Of a stretch of DNA of 64,000 nucleotides, positions 7,742-15,613 are shown piece after piece; position 1 is the first letter of the stretch; every line of letters begins with the position of its first letter. The notes beneath the pieces were generated by a model, which searched no databases, was not told the DNA's origin, and worked only from the letters and a program-made list of their open reading frames with translations. The stretch lies in assembly GCA_016720145.1 (NCBI GenBank), contig JADJXV010000004.1, positions 124,001 to 188,000 on the forward strand. The letters run 5' to 3'. This DNA is from Ignavibacteria bacterium (GTDB taxonomy: Bacteria; Bacteroidota; Ignavibacteria; Kapaibacteriales; UBA961). Made by a program: the position numbers and the translations under genes.

Positions 7742-9478
7742 ATGATGAGCGTAGAAATATCAAAAGTCATTGAAGAAAGCGAATCTGCTCTAACATACGG
7801 TAACTATGATATATCCGAACAGCTTGCGCGTAAAGTGCTCGCTGAAATTGAAAACAGCCCGGATGAGCATCGAAATACTAAAGAAATAGCGAAATTCAAA
7901 TCCAGCGCCACCTCAATCCTTGGAAATATAGCCAGATTACGGGGTGAATTTTATCTCGCCCTCGAACATTTCAACACCGTCCTCCAAATAAACCTAGAAC
8001 TAAACTACCAAGAAGCACTTGCAAAAGTATATGGCAGTATAGGACTTATCTACCGAAACCTCTCCGACTATCCTAGCGCCTTGAATAATTTGCAGAAAGC
8101 GCTTGATATCGATGAAAAATTCAATAATAAGCGCGGTCTGGCCGGTACATTTCATAATATTGGCAATGTTTATTTGAATTTATCGGATAGTCCCCGAGCC
8201 TTGGAATATTTTTTGAAAGCTCTTGCACTCAATGAAGAACTAGGCAGAAAAGATGGAATGGCTGCCAATTTTGGAAGTATTGGGAATATCTACGGACAAA
8301 GTGCAGAATACGAGCAAGCATTAGAGAATTATACAAGAGCATTTGCTATCAATACCGAACTCGGTAGAAAATCAGGTATCGCAAGTAATTACGGTAATTT
8401 GGGGCTCGTTCATAAGCACATGAATGACTTTGCGCGAGCACTGGAGTATTTACAAAAAGCGCTCGCTAGCCATGAAGAGCTTGGAAATATTTCGGGCATT
8501 GCTATAACGTTTGGAAATATCGGAACCCTCTATTCTGAAACCAGTTGGGATGGATTTGATATAGGTAAAGCTGAAGAGTTCTTACTCAAGGCAATCGAAC
8601 TTTGTAGCACACTTGGTGCAAAAAACAACATGTACGCTTTCCATAAATCTCTTGCCGAGGTATATGAACAAGAAGAGCGATGGAAAGAATCTCAAATCCA
8701 CTTTAAGCAATACCACTTCATTGAAAAAGAAGTACTAACTGAAGAAGCCAAAAAACAAGCCGAAGTACAAGATTATCAGCGCAAAGAGGCCGAACGAGAA
8801 AAAACACTCGCCATAGCCCGCGCCCGCGCCCAAGCCACAGATGATATCCTCGCGAATATCCTGCCGTCAACCATTATAGAACGCCTCATCAAAGGTGAGA
8901 AAAAAATCGCCGATACGCATGAAAGTGTAAGCGTGTTATTTGTTGATATCGTTGGCTTTACCGAGCTTTCAGCACGCATCCCTGCAAATGAATTAATTGA
9001 TGTATTGGATATAGTATTTACGCGATTCGATACGATTTGTAAAAAAAATGGTTTAGAAAAAATCAAGACAATCGGCGACGCTTATATGGCGGTCTGCGGA
9101 GCGCCAATTGCCCACGCAAATCATGCTGAACAAGTAGCGAAAGCTGCATTGGAAATGCTGGAAGAATGTACGATTACCGGTCAATTCTCTATACCGATTA
9201 ATATAGAATACAGAATCGGCTTGCACTCCGGAAGCGTGGTAGCCGGTGTCATCGGTGAGAATAAATACTCTTATGATTTATGGGGTGATGCTGTAAATAC
9301 GGCGAGCAGAATGGAATCTCATGGTGAAGCGGGGAAGATTCATGTATCTGAAGATTTTGTAAACGCTGTAGGGGCAGATAATTATCTGCCCCTACATTTC
9401 ACACCTCGTGGAATGATGGATATCAAAGGAAAAGGCAAGATGAAAACTTATTTTCTGTTACAATCTGTGGCGCACTAA
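7742..9478 (+). CDS. TPR-repeat adenylate cyclase (class III), second of a tandem pair
   Basis: A 578-residue paralogue of the preceding gene with the same plan: TPRs over about residues 10-330, a charged linker (KKQAEVQDYQRKEAERE), then a class III cyclase domain. All catalytic residues are present: Asp402 (FVDIVGF), Asp446 (KTIGDAY), EKIKT Lys, YDLWGDA Asp and the NTASRME motif. It is almost certainly co-transcribed with the first copy (3-bp gap). Near the C-terminus the stretch VGADNYLPLH is encoded by a 30-bp perfect palindrome that looks like an inserted intergenic repeat. The first copy reads VGNSAF at this point and is three residues shorter, so the insertion is tolerated in frame. The TPRs may sense different partners from those of the first copy. 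Confidence 0.92.
   Translation: MMSVEISKVIEESESALTYGNYDISEQLARKVLAEIENSPDEHRNTKEIAKFKSSATSILGNIARLRGEFYLALEHFNTVLQINLELNYQEALAKVYGSIGLIYRNLSDYPSALNNLQKALDIDEKFNNKRGLAGTFHNIGNVYLNLSDSPRALEYFLKALALNEELGRKDGMAANFGSIGNIYGQSAEYEQALENYTRAFAINTELGRKSGIASNYGNLGLVHKHMNDFARALEYLQKALASHEELGNISGIAITFGNIGTLYSETSWDGFDIGKAEEFLLKAIELCSTLGAKNNMYAFHKSLAEVYEQEERWKESQIHFKQYHFIEKEVLTEEAKKQAEVQDYQRKEAEREKTLAIARARAQATDDILANILPSTIIERLIKGEKKIADTHESVSVLFVDIVGFTELSARIPANELIDVLDIVFTRFDTICKKNGLEKIKTIGDAYMAVCGAPIAHANHAEQVAKAALEMLEECTITGQFSIPINIEYRIGLHSGSVVAGVIGENKYSYDLWGDAVNTASRMESHGEAGKIHVSEDFVNAVGADNYLPLHFTPRGMMDIKGKGKMKTYFLLQSVAH
9367..9396. repeat. REP-like palindrome inside the second cyclase gene
   Basis: A 30-bp perfect palindrome of the form TGTAGGGGCAG...CTGCCCCTACA lies inside the coding frame. 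The outer arm TGTAGGGGC/GCCCCTACA recurs in the intergenic palindromes at 42079-42166 and, as TGTAGGGAC, at 24998-25056. Confidence 0.85.
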
Positions 9479-9570
9479 GCATAAATACCACAGAACGGTG
9501 CTTACAATCCATTTTTACCGTTCCTGCCAAAACTACCCTACTCATACAACATCATAACATATAAACCCAA

Positions 9571-9625
9571 TAAGAGCCTTAGGCTCGAAGCAAATTGTAG
9601 GACTGGAATTCATTCCATTCAATTA
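9571..9625. repeat. Dispersed copy of the compound palindromic repeat found at 31.6-32.2 kb
   Basis: GAGCCTTAGGCTCGAAG, AAATTGTAG and GGAATTCATTCC occur in close order in the convergent gap between the cyclase and HTTM genes. The same three elements build the array at 31640-32170, with altered arms. Confidence 0.65.
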
Positions 9626-9645
9626 AATGATGTAAATACAAGCAA

Positions 9646-11217
9646 TTATTCATTCTGATTGTCTTCTCCGCTTTCCTTGGCGTCGTACGGTACCGGTTGC
9701 GCACTCTCGTCAAGCGGAAGTATCCAATGATTGCTTCGGAGATCTGAATATTCTTGTTTGGCTAGATTAATTGTAGTGTCGATGATGAGCTGTGCAGGAC
9801 GGTAATTCATACTTACATACGCTTCTGCGCGGATTTCGAAAGAACCTTTATTGGACTTTTGAATGATATCATCGAGATGCTGTGCATATTGATGTATCAT
9901 ATACGGCCGGGTGGACATTTTGTCCGCCTGCCAGCGTTTTAAAAAATTTGGGGTTTCAATTTCAAATTTTTTATGCGTAATCGGATCATAAGCATAGAAT
10001 TTAACGATGGCTGATTTGCCGCGTAGCTTCATGTGCCAGGAGAATCTGTGCCCTTCTTCCGTCCAGCTCGAATTTCCCGGAATTCCAAAATGTCTGAGTG
10101 GAATGATACATTGCAAGATCACCCAAAGTGCAAGCAGGCTTACAATGCCTGATGAAAACTTAAATTGCGTCGAAGCCGCTTCGGATTTTTCAGTAACAGT
10201 TTGCTCATCAGAGGCGCTGCGATCGATAAACAACCATACTAAGACTGCTCCGCTGAAGGCGGCAATTAATGTAGGAATAATTTCAAACTTTGGATGTAAG
10301 TACAAGCAGAGAGCTGTCGTGGTAATCATACCCAGAATACCGTACGTTCTCTGTTTTCCTGCCGTTGAATAGACCTGCATCATGCGGGTAAACCAGTCAG
10401 AAGGGAAGAAAATCGTCGAAACAAGGATCATAAACCACGGAAAAATTCCTATGCTGAATAACCGATCATTGATAAAATGAAAACACAGAATCGCTGCAAA
10501 CATGTATGGTCGGGTTTTTCTGTAGAGCAGTAAAAACGGAGCGAGTATATCGAGGAACATACCATTCCACGACATAAAATACGCTACCCAGGGTTCGGTG
10601 AATAACTGCCCAATGATGGGATAATTCTTATTCTCAGCCAGCCAATGTTTGAGCGGTTCAGCCAGAAAGAGCCAATCATTATTCAGCTTCGCAATGCCGC
10701 CAAAGAAGTAAGCAGCTCCGAGTTGAAACTGAAGAAGTATCAAACACCATCGCGGAATCAGGGTGCTTTTCGTCTGCTTTTTACGCATCGCATCAAGTGA
10801 ATACGCACGACCTGCAGGAATAAATATCATTAAAAAACTTACTAACACCACCAAATAGAAGTGGTTAAGGTATCGTGCCTGTTCAAGGAGAAAGACATAC
10901 GTAAAGGAGAGGAACATCAGCACAGAAGCAGTACGGTAGTAGAGTCCGAAGATAATCATAAGTGAAAAAATGACCATCGCATAAAAATGCAATTCCATGC
11001 CATTACCACTCCATGGCTTTACCCAATCGAAAAATTCATAAGTAAAGTGAAATTGAGGATCGACATAATACTTTTTAATCCAATCTTTGTCGATATACCG
11101 TATGAATTCCCAGAGCATAATCAATCCATAGGATATTCTGAAAACGACAATACTGTTAATACTAACAGCTGAAAACAAAGCAGAAGTTATCCGATCCTTA
11201 AGAGTAATGTTATTCAT
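9646..11217 (-). CDS. HTTM-domain (vitamin K-dependent gamma-carboxylase-like) membrane protein
   Basis: The first ~330 residues form many membrane helices with the 'horizontally transferred transmembrane' pattern related to the gamma-glutamyl carboxylase/HTTM family: VVFRISYGLIMLWEFIRY, LNHFYLVVLVSFLMIFIPAGR, LGAAYFFGGIAKLN.DW and FHFINDRLFSIGIFPWFM. After a further hydrophobic stretch the C-terminal ~150 residues are soluble and contain HRFSWHMKLRGKSA and a YDPITHKKFEI segment, as in other HTTM proteins. Bacterial HTTM proteins are mostly uncharacterised, so no substrate is assigned. The ATG at 11217 has AGG seven bases upstream; ATG 11223 and TTG 11241 are alternatives. It is convergent with the cyclase pair and stands alone. 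Confidence 0.82.
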   Translation of the reverse strand: MNNITLKDRITSALFSAVSINSIVVFRISYGLIMLWEFIRYIDKDWIKKYYVDPQFHFTYEFFDWVKPWSGNGMELHFYAMVIFSLMIIFGLYYRTASVLMFLSFTYVFLLEQARYLNHFYLVVLVSFLMIFIPAGRAYSLDAMRKKQTKSTLIPRWCLILLQFQLGAAYFFGGIAKLNNDWLFLAEPLKHWLAENKNYPIIGQLFTEPWVAYFMSWNGMFLDILAPFLLLYRKTRPYMFAAILCFHFINDRLFSIGIFPWFMILVSTIFFPSDWFTRMMQVYSTAGKQRTYGILGMITTTALCLYLHPKFEIIPTLIAAFSGAVLVWLFIDRSASDEQTVTEKSEAASTQFKFSSGIVSLLALWVILQCIIPLRHFGIPGNSSWTEEGHRFSWHMKLRGKSAIVKFYAYDPITHKKFEIETPNFLKRWQADKMSTRPYMIHQYAQHLDDIIQKSNKGSFEIRAEAYVSMNYRPAQLIIDTTINLAKQEYSDLRSNHWILPLDESAQPVPYDAKESGEDNQNE

Positions 11218-11223
11218 AGACAT

Positions 11224-11695
11224 ACCTGAATATCGATACAAAAATTCGAGCCTGAAAAAACAATTCCGCTTGCAGAATGAATCGGAAGATATACCCGTTT
11301 GACATCAATCTACACGCAATTTATTTCGTTTGCTGCAAAACTATCGAAAAGATACTCGCTATCCAACGGATAAAGTTTTGTTCGACCCACTGAGAGTATC
11401 ACTTCTTTGTGATGCTCTCAGTGATCACACGAAACTACTGAGAGCATCACTCCGAAGTGATACTCTCAGGAAGACAGTCTGAGAGTATCACTTCTTTGTG
11501 ATGCTCTCAGTGGTGATAATATGTGTTATATTCAGAATGAGTATATTTGATAAGTAATTGTCATCTGTTGTACTACATTATTGGTGGTAATTGTGAGGAG
11601 TCAAAGATAGATTGGCAACTAATCTTGGATAAGCTGTATCTGAGAAATTATGAATGCTAGCCGGGTTAAATCATATACTTTATTAAGGATTTGTG
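11224..11695. other. Repeat-bearing gap between the HTTM gene and the first KilA-N copy
   Basis: 472 bp without a supported gene. The middle third (11388-11514) is a cluster of REP-like palindromes. The last ~180 bp are AT-rich and presumably carry the promoter of the KilA-N copies, with AAGGAT ~10 bp before the ATG at 11696. Confidence 0.5.
11388..11514. repeat. Cluster of three GAGAGTATCAC-type palindromes
   Basis: Three palindromes with arms CTGAGAGTATCACTTC / GTGATGCTCTCAG occur at about 11390-11423, 11437-11469 and 11478-11511, the middle one in reverse orientation. The last two form a ~75-bp unit repeated almost exactly at 12783-12855, so copies 1 and 2 of the KilA-N gene are flanked by direct repeats. 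Related palindromes lie at 38.5-39.1 kb. Confidence 0.85.
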
Positions 11696-11947
11696 ATGGC
11701 AAAAAATAAAACTATCAATGTAAAAGGGACTGAAATTGTAATTCTAACCGAGAGCAATACGGATGAATACATTTCTCTTACAGGCATTGCACGATACAAG
11801 GACATCGAGCACACAGATTCTATTATTCAGAACTGGATGCGTAACCGTAACACTATTGAATTGTTAGGGTTCTGGGAGATTCTTTACAATCCAAATTTTA
11901 AACCCCTCGAATTCGAGGGGTTTAGAAAACAATCTATTTCACATTAA
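11696..11947 (+). pseudogene. KilA-N family gene, copy 1, C-terminally truncated
   Basis: An 83-residue frame matching the N-terminal ~75 residues of the intact copy downstream: MAKNKTINVKGTEIVI against MSKSKTINIEGKEITI, then YISLTGIARY, IIQNWMRNRNTIELLGFWE and LYNPNF. Homology stops ~10 bp after an embedded palindrome (11899-11924) and the frame ends at QSISH. It has its own AAGGAT site. It lacks most of the KilA-N domain and is probably a deletion remnant. It could still be translated, and a short DNA-binding fragment that interferes with the full-length protein cannot be excluded. The intact copy starts 10 bp after the stop. Confidence 0.75.
11899..11924. repeat. Intragenic palindrome of KilA-N copy 1
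   Basis: 26-bp perfect palindrome centred on GAATTC with arms AAACCCCTC/GAGGGGTTT. With one mismatch it extends to 11896-11927. It is centred between the Glu and Phe codons of LEFEGF, at the same protein position as in copies 2 and 3. Confidence 0.9.
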
Positions 11948-11957
11948 GGTAAAGATT

Positions 11958-12773
11958 ATGTCAAAAAGCAAAACCATAAATATTGAAGGTAAAGAGATTA
12001 CGATTATCTCCCAGAATAATGATGATTTTATTTCTCTGACTGACATGGCAAAAAGCCAGATGCAGGAAGCAATAATAATTAAATGGCTTAGTGTAAAAAG
12101 CACTATCGAGTATTTGGGTGAATGGGAAGCCCTGTACAACCCGGATTTTAATTATACCGAATTCGGTACAATTAAAAATGCTGCAGGAAGTAACAATTTT
12201 GTGTTATCAGTGAAACAATGGATTGAACGTACAGGAGCAATTGGCTTAAAAGCAAAAGCCGGTAGGTATGGCGGCACCTTTGCTACGAAAGATATTGCCT
12301 TCCATTTTGGTATGTGGATTAGTCCTAAATTTCAGCTACTTCTTGTAAAAGAATTTCAACGACTGAAAAATGATGAAAGCAACCGACTACAATTAAATTG
12401 GAATCTCCAACGCACTCTCGCCAAAGTAAATTATCATATCCATACCGATGCTATTAAACAAAACCTCATACCAAATGAACTTACCACAAAACAAGCATCG
12501 TTTGTCTATGCAACGGAAGCCGACCTTCTCAATATGGCACTCTTTGGAAAAACTGCCATCGAATGGAGAGCCGAAAATCCTACTTCTGACGGCAATATCC
12601 GTGATTATGCCTCTCTCGAACAACTCGTAGTCCTTACCAACCTCGAAAGCATAAATGCTGTACTCATCTCACAAGGGATCGAAGCATCAGCCCGTCTCCT
12701 TCAACTTAATATCATTGCAATACAACAACTTACAACTCTCGTCAATAACTCTACACTTAAACAATTGAAATAG
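11958..12773 (+). CDS. KilA-N domain-containing protein, intact copy 2
   Basis: A 271-residue protein of the phage/plasmid-associated KilA-N family (DNA-binding domain related to viral Bro-N/APSES folds). Visible family blocks are ISLTDMAK near residue 26, IIKWLSVKSTIEYLGEWE, LYNPDF, AAGSNNFVLSVKQWI, the conserved GRYGGTFATKDIAFHF block and WISPKFQLLLVKEFQRLK. The C-terminal half (LNWNLQRTLAKVNYHIHTDA, DGNIRDYASLEQLVVLTNLE) is the usual partner region. These proteins are common on mobile elements and in accessory islands; the molecular function is not established. It is preceded by truncated copy 1 and followed by decayed copy 3. A near-perfect palindrome lies in the coding sequence at 12146-12177. 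Confidence 0.9.
   Translation: MSKSKTINIEGKEITIISQNNDDFISLTDMAKSQMQEAIIIKWLSVKSTIEYLGEWEALYNPDFNYTEFGTIKNAAGSNNFVLSVKQWIERTGAIGLKAKAGRYGGTFATKDIAFHFGMWISPKFQLLLVKEFQRLKNDESNRLQLNWNLQRTLAKVNYHIHTDAIKQNLIPNELTTKQASFVYATEADLLNMALFGKTAIEWRAENPTSDGNIRDYASLEQLVVLTNLESINAVLISQGIEASARLLQLNIIAIQQLTTLVNNSTLKQLK
12146..12177. repeat. Intragenic palindrome of KilA-N copy 2
   Basis: 32-bp palindrome centred on CCGAATTCGG with a single mismatched pair and outer arms TTTTAATTA/AATTAAAA. It encodes FNYTEFGTIK and sits at the same codons as the palindromes of copies 1 and 3 but with different, still self-paired, arm bases. Confidence 0.9.
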
Positions 12774-12782
12774 TATCAACCA

Positions 12783-12855
12783 CCGAGAGCATCACTCCGA
12801 AGTGATACTCTCAGGAAGACGGTCTGAGAGTATCACTTCTTTGTGATTCTCTGTG
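12783..12855. repeat. Two-palindrome unit after KilA-N copy 2
   Basis: GAGAGCATCACTCCGAAGTG and its partner arm, then GGAAGACGGTCTGAGAG and a second palindrome. It is nearly identical to 11437-11511. Together they bracket the copy 1-copy 2 segment as direct repeats; the right-hand palindrome here is worn (GATTCTCTG). Confidence 0.8.
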
Positions 12856-12907
12856 ATAATAGAAGTCAAGTAAGTTTGTTTGTTGAGCTGGTGTTGTTGC
12901 CAGTGCA

Positions 12908-13585
12908 ATAAGCACTATTGAATTTGTCGGGCTTTGGGAACAATTTAATAACCCCAATTTTAATTCCATCGAATTCGATGGAATTAAAAGTCAGGCAGGT
13001 TCTAACAGCTTTTCTCTAACTCCAAAAAGATGGATTGAGGCGACCAATGCTATCGGTATCATTTCCAAAACCGGTAAATACGGAGGCACATTTGCTCACC
13101 GTGACATAGCTTTTGAATTCGCCACTTGGATAAGTTCAGAATTCAAATTTTATTTAAAAGGAATTCCAACGCCTGAAGGACGATGAGAATGACCGTTTGA
13201 AATTAACGTGGAGCCTGCAACGCACTCTCGCCAAAGTGAATTATCACATACACACCGATGCAATTAAAGAGAATTTGATACCGGAATCTCTTCCAAAAGA
13301 GAAGATAAATTTTGTGTATGTCGATGAAGCAGATATGCTGAACATGGCATTGTTTGGTATGACGGCAAAACAGTGGCGTGATGCCAACCCAAAAGCGGAC
13401 GGCAATATCCGAGATGCCGCAACGATTGAACAGTTAGTTGTGCTATCGAACAGGAAAGCATAAATGCTGTACTCATCCGGCAAGGAGTACAGCAACATAT
13501 TCGCTTACAACAACTTAATCAGATTGCCATTACACAAATGAAATCCTTAGTTGGTAATATTCAAATCAGCAAGTTGAAGAAGTAA
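12908..13585 (+). pseudogene. KilA-N family gene, copy 3, 5'-truncated and twice frameshifted
   Basis: In three frames the region aligns end to end with the intact copy. The first part reads ISTIEFVGLWEQFNNPNF ... AGSNSFSLTPKRWIEATNAI ... TGKYGGTFAHRDIAFEF ... WISSEFKFYL. After a one-base loss near 13160 it continues KEFQRLKDDENDRLKL and LQRTLAKVNYHIHTDAIKEN up to LVVLSN. After a second one-base loss near 13452 it runs ESINAVLIRQGV to the stop at 13583. The N-terminal ~35 codons and start are missing. It is closer to generic KilA-N proteins (YGGTFAHRDIAFEF) than to copy 2, so it is an older paralogue rather than a fresh duplicate. Probably not functional. Confidence 0.88.
12958..12989. repeat. 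Perfect 32-bp palindrome inside KilA-N copy 3
   Basis: TTTTAATTCCATC|GAATTC|GATGGAATTAAAA-type perfect palindrome (arms joined at GAATTC). Each codon from Phe to Glu is the reverse complement of its mirror codon from Phe to Lys (FNSIE | FDGIK). It survives although the gene is frameshifted downstream. Confidence 0.93.
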
Positions 13586-13648
13586 ATTTTTAAATATTTT
13601 CCTATCTGCTTAGGTTTCGTTACCAATCATTTTGTTGACATCAACAAA

Positions 13649-13732
13649 ATGATAGAACTCGGTAAAGGCGGTCAACGAAAAGTGGCTGATATAATGCTAA
13701 CAAGGTGTGTATGTTTCCCGTTTGTCCAGTAG
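13649..13732 (+). pseudogene. Scrap of a DinD-like gene
   Basis: A 27-codon frame reads MIELGKGGQRKVADIMLTR and then CVCFPFVQ before a stop. This closely resembles the conserved block of DNA-damage-inducible protein D homologues (GKGxxRxxxDxMLTRYACYLIAQ). The expected TRYACYLIAQ is altered and the rest of the gene is absent. A perfect inverted repeat with arms ATCATTTTGTTGA lies across its start (13626-13653). Recognition is from the motif only. Confidence 0.55.
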
Positions 13733-13858
13733 AGTCAACCTGACTTAAACATAGTTTTGAAACGAATTTGCGGTGTAACGGTGATGAATGATTGTGTATT
13801 TCTCTGCTAAATAAGTGATGTTAAATGTTGTAATGGAACATACATCAATGTTCCATAA

Positions 13859-14509
13859 ATGAATAATTCGAGGTTTATTAATATGACAAGTGAACAATAT
13901 AATAGTAGTATTAAAAAAGATATAGTTGAATTATCTACAAAGTATTTATCAAATCAAATTGACTTTATCAGTGCTGTTAGAGGAATGGTTTATGGTGTGG
14001 TTTCGCTCGAAGGGAGAGATTCTGAAATTGGTACAGGTTTAGTTGCAATAGATTCTGAATTGGATGGGTTACCATCAGCTTCTGAGTACCAATTGTGGGA
14101 TGAGAAAATATTTTTGGATAAAATAGTTGTTAGAGTAAGACATGCCGAAGAAACGTATAAAGCTGAATTTAAAGAGTTATGCAAATATCTAATTGAAAAA
14201 TATTCAGTTGCAAATATGATGTTGAGAGTATTGGAACAAATATTATCAGAAAAGCAGAACAGGAAAAAGTTAGTTTTTGAATTTCAAGAAAGTATTTGGA
14301 ATGATACCCATCTACAAATTGAAGAACCATTACTCGAAAACTTATCAGAACTTGCATACGATTTAGACTTTTACGAACCTGATGAAAATATGCGAAGTGA
14401 GTCGATAAGTTATTTTGACGATAATCACCTAGAACAAGTAATTAGACAAGCTATTACAAAAATACAAGTACAAGGAATTAGTACGACAGATAGACTTACC
14501 AGCTCATAA
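13859..14509 (+). CDS. Orphan hypothetical protein, possible immunity-type protein
   Basis: A 216-residue acidic soluble protein that I do not recognise with certainty. Residues ~15-75 (YLSNQIDFISAVRGMVYGVV then GLVAIDSELDGLPSASEY) have a pattern seen in small uncharacterised accessory proteins. The C-terminal region (YDLDFYEPDENMRSE then YFDDNHLEQVIRQAI) resembles the end of bacteriocin/polymorphic-toxin immunity proteins. No signal peptide or membrane helix is visible. Composition is AT-rich compared with neighbouring core genes, in keeping with acquired DNA. It sits alone after the KilA-N cluster and before dnaJ, and no toxin gene is adjacent. The immunity role is inference. Confidence 0.6.
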   Translation: MNNSRFINMTSEQYNSSIKKDIVELSTKYLSNQIDFISAVRGMVYGVVSLEGRDSEIGTGLVAIDSELDGLPSASEYQLWDEKIFLDKIVVRVRHAEETYKAEFKELCKYLIEKYSVANMMLRVLEQILSEKQNRKKLVFEFQESIWNDTHLQIEEPLLENLSELAYDLDFYEPDENMRSESISYFDDNHLEQVIRQAITKIQVQGISTTDRLTSS

Positions 14510-14718
14510 GACTCAGCGATATATATACCTAAGACACACCAAAATTCAGCAAGTAATTGCCAACAGAATGAACACCTAATATGACCGAACGGCAGAAACA
14601 CATTCACTACCAGACCAAAAGCACAGTATAATTCACCCGCCACTGCATAATTCACCCAAAATCCACTATTTTTGCGGGGTATGGAATTTCAATCAGACTT
14701 TACTAACGAATTACATTT

Positions 14719-15604
14719 ATGGATTACAAAGATTATTACGCAATTCTCGGTATTCCCAAGACCGCCACTGCTGCTGAGATAAAGCGTGCTTTTCGGAAGC
14801 TAGCCCAACAGTATCACCCCGATAAAAATCCGAACGATTCAAAAGCTGAGGAGAAATTCAAGGAAATTAACGAAGCAAATGAAGTGCTTGGCGATACCGA
14901 AAAACGTTCGCGCTACGATAAGCTTGGTGCAAATTGGCAGAATCATCAGCAACGACCGGGTGGTGGAGCCCAAGATTTCAACTGGCAAGGTGGTAGCAGC
15001 GGCGGCGGTAATCCGTATGGTGATGCATTTAAAGGGTTTGAGGGAGCAAGTGGAGGATTCTCTGACTTTTTTGAAAACATTTTTGGTGGAAATTCAAAAA
15101 CAAAACGGACCCAAACCAAAAGCAAAACCACTTGAAACGACAGCGGTTATTACACTCGAAGATGCTTATAAGGGCAGATCAATTCTCGTCGAGTACAATG
15201 GTCAATCGGTAGAAGTAAAGCTCAAGCCGGGGATTGCAGACGGACAAAAATTGAATATTACCACCAAGCAAATCGGAACAATTCTCCTGACCGTAAAAGT
15301 GCAGAAAGATGATAAATTCACGCGCGAAGGTGATGATTTAAAAGCAAATGTATCGTTCGACCTCTATATTGCCATCCTTGGCGGTGAGATTCAATTCAAA
15401 ACTTTCAAGGGCATGGTCAATGTGAAAATCTCTCCCGAAACGCAACCTAATTCACAAAAAAAACTCAAAGGTCTTGGTATGCCGAAGCACAACGCACCGA
15501 CGGAATTCGGTGATTTGTACCTGACTTTCAATGTGACAATTCCGACAGAATTAACACAAAAAGAAAAAGATTTATTCGAAAAATTAGCAAAACAACGTAC
15601 TTAA
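14719..15604 (+). pseudogene. DnaJ/CbpA-type co-chaperone, frameshifted as written
   Basis: The first frame (14719-15135) gives a J-domain (DYKDYYAILGIPKTATAAEI, HPD motif at residues 33-35, KFKEINEANEVLGD) and a Gly/Phe-rich region (GGFSDFFENIFGG). The second frame, entered by skipping one base near 15095-15105 in TCAAAAACAAAACGG, continues PKPKAKPLETTAVITLEDAY into the beta-rich C-terminal domains (GRSILVEYNGQSVEVKLKPG, FGDLYLTFNVTIPTEL) and stops at 15604. There is no zinc-finger cluster, so this is the CbpA/type II architecture that stimulates DnaK. One extra A in an A-run explains the break. Either the assembly is wrong or the gene is newly inactivated. dcd follows 10 bp later. Confidence 0.85.
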
Positions 15605-15613
15605 TTAACTACT

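Noticed and set aside
15091..15110. Programmed -1 frameshift in the dnaJ-type gene
   Set aside because: The A-run does not form an X XXY YYZ slippery heptamer in the zero frame, and the required shift is +1; a surplus base is simpler.
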